Assembly (NCBI GenBank): GCA_024277695.1
Contig: JAJRUR010000143.1
Coordinates: 1 to 5,800 of the forward strand
DNA length: 5,800 nt
Direction of reading: 5' to 3'
From: Bacteroidota bacterium
Lineage (GTDB): Bacteria; Bacteroidota; Bacteroidia; Chitinophagales; Saprospiraceae
Position 1 is the first letter of the stretch. The number at the start of each line of letters is the position of its first letter. This document shows, one piece after another, positions 1 through 4,159 of the stretch. The notes below the pieces were generated by a model that made no database searches, was not told the origin of the DNA, and saw nothing but the letters and a program-made list of their open reading frames with translations. The position numbers and the translations under genes are program-made.

Positions 1-105
1 AGGATCTGCCCCAAACACATCATCTCCCAGTGGGGCCGCCATCATAGACGATTTCATGTCCACAGTAGGTTGTGTGACCGTATCACTGCGCAAATCTATT
101 TTCAT
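1..105 (-). CDS. ltaE: Low-specificity L-threonine aldolase, N-terminal 35 residues (runs off the window)
   Basis: The reverse strand reads MKIDLRSDTVTQP, then a stretch ending in GDDVFGADP at the window edge. This is the conserved start of the PLP-dependent L-threonine/L-allo-threonine aldolase family (fold type I), whose members begin with DLRSDTVTxP followed by PVGDDVYGxDP. The enzyme cleaves threonine to glycine and acetaldehyde in the cytoplasm. The ATG at 105-103 is chosen because it gives the family's usual one- or two-residue lead before the DLRSDT block. Only about a tenth of the expected protein is present, so the PLP lysine is outside the window and activity cannot be judged. The truncation is caused by the window edge. 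The gene follows the 181-975 lipoprotein on the same strand after 75 bases but has its own promoter candidate, so it need not be co-transcribed. The family call is firm; the symbol follows the E. coli homologue. Confidence 0.9.
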   Translation of the reverse strand, partial: MKIDLRSDTVTQPTVDMKSSMMAAPLGDDVFGADP

Positions 106-130
106 AAGTTCCGGAATTAAAGCTGGATGC

Positions 131-138
131 CAAAGTTA
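131..138 (-). promoter_or_regulatory. Bacteroidota-type -7 promoter element for the threonine aldolase
   Basis: On the minus strand, bases 138 to 131 read TAACTTTG, an exact match to the Bacteroidota -7 consensus TAnnTTTG. It ends 25 bases before the aldolase ATG, which would give a leader of about 20 bases. No good -33 TTG lies at the 18-base spacing seen for the other promoters here; that place is occupied by an A/T-rich run (minus strand, about 158-146). The position and exact -7 match support it; the poor -33 lowers confidence. Confidence 0.5.
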
Positions 139-180
139 AACTTTTAAAAAAAATAAATGGTTGTCCGGCTGTGCAATATC

Positions 181-975
181 CTATAATGTGTCACCCTGTG
201 CTGTAAATAAGTGTAATTCTACCCCAGTAGGCAACAGCGACCTAAAGTCGAATACTTTTTCTTTGAGCCTTGAGATATTACCGGTACGCTCAAAATAAAA
301 CTGCAAGTTATGCGGACTATTGGTGATACCGTAGATGCGCAAAGCCCCATTTTCGCCAATAGAAAAAACTGAATAACGACCGATAGATAGAGTATCCGGT
401 GGTGCTGAGATCTCTTCGATCATCTGATAAAATTGTGTTACTAGCTGAGGACCGCGACGGACATCGAAGTCATTGAGATAAGCCCAAATGAGATTTTTGG
501 GTGTCTTGTAAAGTGTTGTATAGGCTTGATTTAGGCCTTTGTCCTGCTCTATTGTCAAATGATAGCTATCATCAGAGACTACGAGTTTGCCTCGATTTTG
601 GAAGTATTTCAGAAAGTCTATCGTCAGCCCATAATCACCGACTTGATCAATCGGTAGATCAATGTCCTCGATTAGTATATCAGATTTGCTGTAATCACAA
701 TCTGTTGGTTTTAGTATGCCCTTGATATGGATCACAATCTCCTTTTCTCGTTGCTCAAGTGTATAGTCCAGTGCAGAGGCATTACATGCAATGGCAGCAT
801 CGCTTTTCAACCTACGATATACTTGAGGATTTTCGGGTTGGAGGCGCTCTAGTAGGAATACCGTAAAATCGCTATCTATATCTACAACCACCGTACCCCC
901 TGGATCCCCTTCCGGACTACAAGCCCATAACAGTGGTATCCAAATAAGACAAATAATTATGTATTTTTTCAGCAT
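181..975 (-). CDS. Putative lipoprotein of unknown function, 264 aa
   Basis: I do not recognise this family. The N-terminus (MLKKYIIICLIWIPLLWACS) has a short basic region, a hydrophobic core and a candidate lipobox L16-W17-A18 before Cys19, so a lipid-anchored envelope protein is likely. Trp at -2 is unusual for a lipobox. The residues after Cys19 (S-P-E-G-D-P-G-G) are acidic and flexible, as in a tether. The rest is soluble, mixed alpha/beta in character, with two further cysteines near residues 64 and 93 that could pair in the periplasm, and no enzymatic motif I can name. The same frame extends upstream to a TTG at 1005, but that codon lies inside the predicted -7 promoter element, so the ATG at 975 is preferred. 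The stop is TAG at 183-181. The gene sits 75 bases upstream of the threonine aldolase on the same strand, and nothing in the sequence ties the two functions together. The CDS is well supported; the function is unknown. Confidence 0.82.
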   Translation of the reverse strand: MLKKYIIICLIWIPLLWACSPEGDPGGTVVVDIDSDFTVFLLERLQPENPQVYRRLKSDAAIACNASALDYTLEQREKEIVIHIKGILKPTDCDYSKSDILIEDIDLPIDQVGDYGLTIDFLKYFQNRGKLVVSDDSYHLTIEQDKGLNQAYTTLYKTPKNLIWAYLNDFDVRRGPQLVTQFYQMIEEISAPPDTLSIGRYSVFSIGENGALRIYGITNSPHNLQFYFERTGNISRLKEKVFDFRSLLPTGVELHLFTAQGDTL

Positions 976-1002
976 CTTTCTTTTTATCCGCTCTATATTC
1001 TG

Positions 1003-1031
1003 CAAAATAAGTTAAAAAATCGCAAAACCAA
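1003..1031 (-). promoter_or_regulatory. Promoter of the 181-975 lipoprotein gene
   Basis: Minus-strand bases 1010-1003 read TTATTTTG, one base from the Bacteroidota TAnnTTTG element. A -33 TTG lies at 1031-1029, separated by exactly 18 bases. Transcription would start near 996-998 and give a leader of about 20 bases before the ATG at 975. The element covers the alternative TTG start at 1005-1003, which argues against that start. Confidence 0.5.
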
Positions 1032-1059
1032 GCATTGCACACTAATTGATCATATCTAC

Positions 1060-1224
1060 ATGCATATAACGGCTATATATGCAAATGGCTGCCTTCATCG
1101 CTTTGACACCCACATTATCTCTATGCCACTACCAGGTCAATCGGTGTGCCACAAGATAGTTTATTTGCAATTTTCGGACGGAGCATATTTTGGCGATAAG
1201 TTATATGTAACTGTTATACTGTGA
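1060..1224 (+). CDS. Possible small ORF, 54 aa (doubtful)
   Basis: An open frame runs from ATG at 1060 to TGA at 1222-1224 and encodes 54 residues starting MHITAIYANGCLHRFDTH and ending GDKLYVTVIL. I recognise no family, and there is no signal peptide or obvious transmembrane segment. For it: bases 1081-1200 are about 46% G+C while the following 120 bases are about 21%, so the ORF sits on an island of more gene-like composition. Against it: no TAnnTTTG promoter or Shine-Dalgarno sequence is visible, an inverted repeat covers its first codons, and 54 open codons can arise by chance. It may be a small protein, the remnant of a lost gene, or nothing. Confidence 0.22.
   Translation: MHITAIYANGCLHRFDTHIISMPLPGQSVCHKIVYLQFSDGAYFGDKLYVTVIL
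1061..1083. repeat. Inverted repeat, 8-bp arms, 7-base spacer
   Basis: TGCATATA at 1061-1068 is the exact reverse complement of TATATGCA at 1076-1083, around a 7-base centre (ACGGCTA). It lies between the divergent promoters of the 181-975 lipoprotein and lepA. It could be an operator-like site or chance AT-rich symmetry. Confidence 0.35.
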
Positions 1225-1320
1225 TTTATATATTATATAATATTCTAAACCCATAAGATATTTTAAATATCTTAAAATTCAAAAAAAATCCTTCAGAAAT
1301 CAAACTAAAAACCCTCGCTT
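1199..1320. other. AT-rich intergenic stretch upstream of lepA with two palindromes
   Basis: Bases 1201-1320 are about 21% G+C, far below lepA. They contain a 14-bp perfect palindrome (ATATTATATAATAT, 1230-1243) and a stronger inverted repeat at 1254-1274. No ORF, RNA gene or TAnnTTTG element is visible. Such DNA is often intrinsically bent or bound by nucleoid proteins, but that is inference. Confidence 0.4.
1254..1274. repeat. Perfect inverted repeat with 10-bp arms around one central base
   Basis: TAAGATATTT (1254-1263) is exactly mirrored by AAATATCTTA (1265-1274) around T1264. It lies 140 bases upstream of the lepA start and 125 bases upstream of the -7 element. With a one-base centre it cannot form a normal RNA hairpin loop without melting inner pairs. 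A dimeric DNA-binding protein site is therefore more natural than a terminator. No regulator is known from the window. Confidence 0.5.
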
Positions 1321-1375
1321 AGATATTCTGATGACCGCTGATAAAGCATTCTTAGAATGATTTCGTCATCAAAAA

Positions 1376-1406
1376 CTGATAAATCCATTCGAGTGCGCTA
1401 CTTTTG
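1376..1406 (+). promoter_or_regulatory. lepA promoter, adjacent to the start codon
   Basis: TACTTTTG at 1399-1406 matches the Bacteroidota -7 consensus TAnnTTTG exactly. A weak -33 candidate CTG lies at 1376-1378, 20 bases upstream. Only seven bases (1407-1413) separate the element from the lepA ATG at 1414, so transcription would begin at or just before the start codon. This gives a leaderless or nearly leaderless mRNA and rules out use of the in-frame ATG at 1357. Confidence 0.6.
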
Positions 1407-1413
1407 CAGATCT

Positions 1414-3207
1414 ATGGATAATATAAGAAATTTTTGTGTCATTGCACATATCGATCATGGCAAAAGCACCCTATCGGATAGGATGCTAGAACATACTGCT
1501 ACCATCAGCCAGCGCGATATGCAGCATCAAGCACTTGACAATATGGATCTTGAGCGAGAACGAGGCATTACTATCAAGAGTCATGCCATCCAGATGAACT
1601 ATCAGCACTCTGATGGAAAACAATATGTTTTCAATCTCATTGATACCCCTGGACATGTGGATTTTTCCTATGAAGTATCTCGCTCGATAGCAGCATGTGA
1701 AGGTGCCCTTCTTTTAGTAGATGCTTCTCAAGGCATACAAGCTCAGACGATATCCAATCTCTATCTGGCTATCGAACACGATCTCCACATTATCCCCATA
1801 CTCAATAAGGTGGATATGGAAAGTGCTCAAATCGATGAGGTCTCTGACCAAATCATCGACCTCATAGGCTGTGATTTGGACGAGATAGTATTAGCTAGTG
1901 GAAAGACCGGTATAGGGATTGAAGACATTTTTACAGCTATCGTTGATCGCATTCCTCCTCCGCAAGGTGATGAAGCTGCTCCCTTACAAGCTCTTATTTT
2001 TGACTCCATCTTTAATTCCTTTCGAGGAGTTATCGCATATTACAAAATAGAAAACGGCATTTTACGAAAAGGGGATGCAGTCCGATTTATGAATACCGGA
2101 AAAGAGTATTTTGCAGACGAAATTGGGATACTGCAAATGAAACAAATACCCAAAAAGGAGCTAAAAGCCGGCGATGTGGGTTATATCATTACAGGGATCA
2201 AGGAGTCAAGAGAGATAAAAGTCGGCGACACAATTACCCTTAAGGATCATCCGGCAGAAGAAGCAATCCAGGGTTTTGAAGATGTCAAGCCCATGGTATT
2301 TGCGGGAATCTTTCCTATTGACAATGATGACTTTGAAGACCTTCGAGAGGCACTGGCCAAACTCCAACTCAATGATGCTTCTTTGGTCTATGAGCCGGAG
2401 ACATCCGTCGCTTTGGGTTTTGGTTTTCGCTGTGGATTTTTGGGTATGCTCCATTTAGAGATCATTCAAGAGCGATTGTCTAGAGAGTTTGGACAAGAGG
2501 TCATCACCACGGTCCCCAATGTTTCTTATAGAGCACGAAAGAAAAAAGGGGAGCCTTTTATCGTCAATACGCCTACAGATCTGCCCGAGCCTACGGTACT
2601 GGACTATGTAGAAGAACCATACATCGAAGCTCAAATTATTACAAAACCGGAGTACATCGGACCTATTATGAGCTTAGCTCTCGAAAAGCGAGGTGAACTG
2701 ACCAAGCAACACTATTTAACCCAAGAGCGTGTAGAATTGAGTTTTATTTTGCCTTTGGCAGAAATTGTTTTTGACTTCTACGATAGACTGAAGTCTATTT
2801 CCAGAGGTTATGCTTCATTTGACTATCAACCCTTGGACTATCGAAAATCCGACTTAGTCAAACTCGATATCAAACTCAATGGAGAAGACGTTGATGCACT
2901 TTCTGCTTTGGTCCATAGAGAGAAAGCTGATTTTATAGGAAGAAAAATATGCAAAAGACTCAAAGAATTACTTCCCAGGCAGCAGTTCCAAATAGCCATA
3001 CAGGCAGCTATCGGGGCAAAAATCATAGCTCGAGAGACTATCTCTGCCCTTCGAAAAGATGTTACAGCCAAATGCTATGGAGGAGACATCACCCGAAAGC
3101 GTAAGTTACTGGAAAAACAAAAGAAAGGAAAGAAAAAGATGCGCCAAATCGGAACGGTACAGGTACCACAAAAAGCTTTTTTGGAAGTACTCAAACTCAA
3201 TGAGTAA
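1414..3207 (+). CDS. lepA: Elongation factor 4 (LepA), translational GTPase, 597 aa
   Basis: LepA/EF4 is a ribosome-binding GTPase of the EF-G superfamily, implicated in back-translocation, recovery of stalled ribosomes and 30S biogenesis. All G motifs are present: G1 AHIDHGKST (residues 11-19), G2 RGIT (50-53), G3 DTPGH (77-81), G4 NKVD (131-134) and G5 SGKTG (162-166, the LepA-specific form). The EF-G-like domains follow, then the LepA-specific C-terminal domain with KCYGGDITRKRKLLEKQKKG and the basic tail KKKMRQIGTVQVPQKAF near the end. The ATG at 1414 (MDNIRNFCVIAHIDHGKST) is preferred to the in-frame ATG at 1357. Homologues begin a few residues before the NIRNF block, the length becomes 597 aa against 599 in E. 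coli, and the promoter -7 element lies between the two ATGs. Tandem TAA stops end the gene. It is monocistronic and converges with the PspC gene 51 bases downstream. No clear rho-independent terminator is visible in that gap. Confidence 0.98.
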   Translation: MDNIRNFCVIAHIDHGKSTLSDRMLEHTATISQRDMQHQALDNMDLERERGITIKSHAIQMNYQHSDGKQYVFNLIDTPGHVDFSYEVSRSIAACEGALLLVDASQGIQAQTISNLYLAIEHDLHIIPILNKVDMESAQIDEVSDQIIDLIGCDLDEIVLASGKTGIGIEDIFTAIVDRIPPPQGDEAAPLQALIFDSIFNSFRGVIAYYKIENGILRKGDAVRFMNTGKEYFADEIGILQMKQIPKKELKAGDVGYIITGIKESREIKVGDTITLKDHPAEEAIQGFEDVKPMVFAGIFPIDNDDFEDLREALAKLQLNDASLVYEPETSVALGFGFRCGFLGMLHLEIIQERLSREFGQEVITTVPNVSYRARKKKGEPFIVNTPTDLPEPTVLDYVEEPYIEAQIITKPEYIGPIMSLALEKRGELTKQHYLTQERVELSFILPLAEIVFDFYDRLKSISRGYASFDYQPLDYRKSDLVKLDIKLNGEDVDALSALVHREKADFIGRKICKRLKELLPRQQFQIAIQAAIGAKIIARETISALRKDVTAKCYGGDITRKRKLLEKQKKGKKKMRQIGTVQVPQKAFLEVLKLNE

Positions 3208-3258
3208 TAAATATCTAAAGCCCCATAATCCTTATAAATGAAATCACTGTGTTGATGT

Positions 3259-3480
3259 CTAATCCAGATACAATGAATTCTTGCGGCGGATAAAATGGCG
3301 TACATTCATCCAAAATGCCAAAAAAAGATAAACTATTATGGGCGAACCGAATGTCAGAAAGGACAGATAGATAAAATATAGGCGAATACGTGAAGATGCA
3401 ATCCCTAGATACTCTCCGATCCGATTGCATACACCAAAAAGCGATGTATCCACTAATGTACGTAACTTGTCTATTATCAT
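3259..3480 (-). CDS. PspC-domain membrane protein, 73 aa
   Basis: The whole protein is one PspC-like domain. A short amphipathic start (residues 1-13) is followed by LFGVCNRIGEYLGI (14-27), a version of the PspC GVCGGLAEYxGI block, then SSRIRLYFIYLSF (29-41), with one hydrophobic transmembrane segment at about 34-58 containing FGSPIIVYLFLAFWM, and a basic cytoplasmic-type tail RHFIRRK (61-67). In enterobacteria PspC is an inner-membrane sensor of the phage-shock response. Short single-domain forms of about 70 aa with the RIRLxFIYxSFxTFGSP pattern are common in Bacteroidota, where their role is poorly known and they usually lack other psp genes nearby, as here. The gene is convergent with lepA and is preceded by a long repeat-rich gap. 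The ATG at 3480 leaves the usual short lead before the domain. The stop is TAG at 3261-3259. The domain assignment is confident; a stress-sensing role is inference from the family. Confidence 0.88.
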   Translation of the reverse strand: MIIDKLRTLVDTSLFGVCNRIGEYLGIASSRIRLYFIYLSFLTFGSPIIVYLFLAFWMNVRHFIRRKNSLYLD

Positions 3481-3560
3481 CTACAACAAATTTTGTCTGA
3501 GATCATTACGTCATAATAATATAAATTATTGTAGCTATACTGTATATTCTACCTAACCGC

Positions 3561-3570
3561 ATTGCGCAAT
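3561..3570. repeat. 10-bp perfect palindrome ATTGCGCAAT
   Basis: ATTGCGCAAT is its own reverse complement and lies in the predicted leader of the PspC gene, 81 bases upstream of its ATG. It could be an operator or the tip of an RNA fold. A 10-bp palindrome alone is weak evidence. Confidence 0.3.
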
Positions 3571-3591
3571 ATTAACTGTCTCTCTTCGCAA

Positions 3592-3621
3592 CAAAAATAC
3601 AAAAAAAATAAGAAGCACAAA
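3592..3621 (-). promoter_or_regulatory. Candidate promoter for the PspC gene
   Basis: Minus-strand bases 3599-3592 read TATTTTTG, an exact TAnnTTTG match. TTTG at 3621-3618 gives a -33 element with an 18-base spacer, the same geometry as the lipoprotein promoter at 1003-1031. Transcription toward the PspC gene would leave a leader of about 105 bases. The surroundings are A/T homopolymer-rich, which makes chance matches easier. A weaker alternative, AAAATTTG at 3494-3487, lies six bases before the ATG but has no -33. Confidence 0.45.
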
Positions 3622-3624
3622 AAC

Positions 3625-3666
3625 CCAAGGACTGCGCTCCCTTCTTTTTTTAAGAGTGGGGCTGCG
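3625..3666. repeat. GC-rich/T-tract hairpin repeat, degenerate copy
   Basis: The segment reads CCAAGG, GCGCTCCC, a T run, then AAGAGTGGGG. It aligns with the better preserved copy at 3984-4020 (CCAAGCGA, GCGCTCCCC, T run, AAGAGAGGGG). The stem pairing is imperfect here, so this is probably a decayed member of the same dispersed family. Confidence 0.55.
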
Positions 3667-3687
3667 ATGCACATGAGCGCATTACCC

Positions 3688-3736
3688 CGTCACTGCGAGG
3701 ATGCTCGACAAAGCAGTCCCATCAATACGGAGAGGG
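3688..3736 (+). repeat. Interspersed repeat CGTCACTGCGAGG...AAGCAGTCCC, copy 1
   Basis: The unit starts CGTCACTGCGAGG and continues through GCTCGACAAAGCAGTCCC to ACGGAGAGGG. Its last 26 bases (3711-3736) recur without a mismatch at 3939-3964. The pattern CGTCATTGCGAGG...CGAAGCAATC is, from general knowledge, a widespread intergenic repeat in many bacterial genomes, including Bacteroidota. No function is established. Confidence 0.7.
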
Positions 3737-3746
3737 AAACAGATTA

Positions 3747-3868
3747 CTCGCTTATGCGCTTGACAGCTTATGCGCTTGTGATCCTCGATTTAGACATCTC
3801 GGATTATCTCGCTTATGCGCTTGACAGCTTATGCACTTGTGAAGCTCGATTTAAACATCTCGCTTTAT
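3747..3868 (+). repeat. Tandem repeat, two 61-bp units with nested 16-bp repeats
   Basis: Unit 1 is 3747-3807 and unit 2 is 3808-3868. Both begin CTCGCTTATGCGCTTGACAG and contain CTCGATTTA(G/A)ACATCTCG. Inside each unit GCTTATGCGCTT is itself repeated with a 16-base period (in unit 2 the second copy reads GCTTATGCACTT). A decayed partial third copy follows at about 3884-3913 (CCTCGATGCACCATCTCGG...TCTCGC). The period is not a multiple of three, which argues against translation. Confidence 0.75.
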
Positions 3869-3908
3869 CTTCGGCAGCGTCAAGCCCTCGATGCACCATC
3901 TCGGCTGT

Positions 3909-3964
3909 CTCGCAATGACATCTGCGAGGAGTACGACGAAGCAGTCCCATCAATACGGAGAGGG
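3909..3964 (+). repeat. Interspersed repeat copy 2, preceded by an inverted half-copy
   Basis: CTCGCAATGAC at 3909-3919 is the reverse complement, with one mismatch, of GTCACTGCGAG at 3689-3699. It is followed by CTGCGAGGAGTACGACGAAG and then the same 26-base tail as copy 1 (3939-3964). Copy 2 carries the more typical GAGTACGACGAAGCAGTC core. Confidence 0.65.
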
Positions 3965-3983
3965 TCACTACGAGACAGCAAAC

Positions 3984-4020
3984 CAAGCGACGGCGCTCCC
4001 CTCTTTTTTAAGAGAGGGGG
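3984..4020. repeat. GC-rich hairpin, CCCCTCT/AGAGGGG stem
   Basis: CCCCTCT (3998-4004) pairs with AGAGGGG (4013-4019) across an 8-base loop. The flanks match the degenerate copy at 3625-3666. It could act as a bidirectional terminator or RNA stabiliser, but there is no U tract after the stem on either strand, so I treat it as a dispersed repeat. Confidence 0.55.
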
Positions 4021-4040
4021 CGGGGGTGAGTATTACTGTT

Positions 4041-4066
4041 GTCCTCCCCCTAGCCTCCAGAGGGGG
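4041..4066. repeat. Second GC-rich hairpin, CCCCCT/AGGGGG stem
   Basis: CCCCCT (4046-4051) pairs with AGGGGG (4061-4066) across a 9-base loop (AGCCTCCAG). It resembles the preceding hairpin in its C-run/G-run layout and abuts copy 3 of the CGTCAC repeat. It has no U tract. Confidence 0.5.
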
Positions 4067-4070
4067 ATAA

Positions 4071-4121
4071 CGTCACGCCGAGGAGGGACGACGAAGCAGT
4101 CGCACCCTTCGGAGAGAGGGT
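4071..4121 (+). repeat. Interspersed repeat copy 3 (diverged)
   Basis: The segment reads CGTCACGCCGAGGAGGGACG, then ACGAAGCAGTCGCA and CGGAGAGAGGG. It keeps the order of blocks in copies 1 and 2 but has several substitutions. ACCCT (4104-4108) and AGGGT (4117-4121) can form a small stem. It is the repeat nearest to the 3' end of the thioredoxin gene, 38 bases from its stop. Confidence 0.55.
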
Positions 4122-4159
4122 TTTAAACCGCAAAGGACGCATAGGCGGCAGTGGTTATA

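Larger units (their letters stand above)
3601..4125. repeat. Repeat-rich non-coding patch between the PspC and thioredoxin genes
   Basis: This 679-base gap (3481-4159) carries no credible gene. Its last two thirds are packed with interspersed, tandem and inverted repeats, listed separately, and part of it (3961-4080) reaches 60% G+C. Long plus-strand open frames exist here but follow the repeats, not a protein. The two copies of the 61-bp repeat are read in different frames by two different ORFs and yield the same peptide (MRLTAYALV), as expected of repeat DNA. Similar patches between genes are common in some Bacteroidota and other bacteria. Confidence 0.75.

Noticed and set aside
501..725. 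74-codon plus-strand open frame opposite the lipoprotein
   Set aside because: It is antisense to a well-supported minus-strand CDS, with no promoter and no recognisable protein features.
1230..1243. 14-bp palindrome ATATTATATAATAT as a regulatory site
   Set aside because: It consists only of A and T in a very AT-rich stretch, so symmetry of this length is expected by chance. It is kept only as part of the region description.
1357..1413. N-terminal extension of LepA from an upstream in-frame ATG
   Set aside because: LepA proteins start just before the NIRNF block, and the predicted -7 element lies between the two ATGs, so this part is probably not transcribed.
3208..3258. Bidirectional terminator between lepA and the PspC gene
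   Set aside because: A convergent gap is where one is expected, but I find no stem longer than three or four pairs and no clear U tract.
3215..3430. 71-codon minus-strand open frame overlapping the PspC gene
   Set aside because: It lies in another frame over the PspC coding sequence, which has a clear domain match.
3562..3918. 118-codon plus-strand open frame
   Set aside because: It runs through interspersed and tandem repeats, begins without a promoter or family match, and its internal peptide is only the translation of the 61-bp repeat.
3688..3964. CRISPR array
   Set aside because: The two 26-bp identical copies are 228 bases apart, the other repeats are directly tandem without spacers, and no cas gene is present.
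3815..4126. 103-codon plus-strand open frame
   Set aside because: It reads the second 61-bp unit in another frame and then GC-rich hairpin repeats, giving low-complexity peptide. The same repeat is translated in two frames by two ORFs, which argues against coding.
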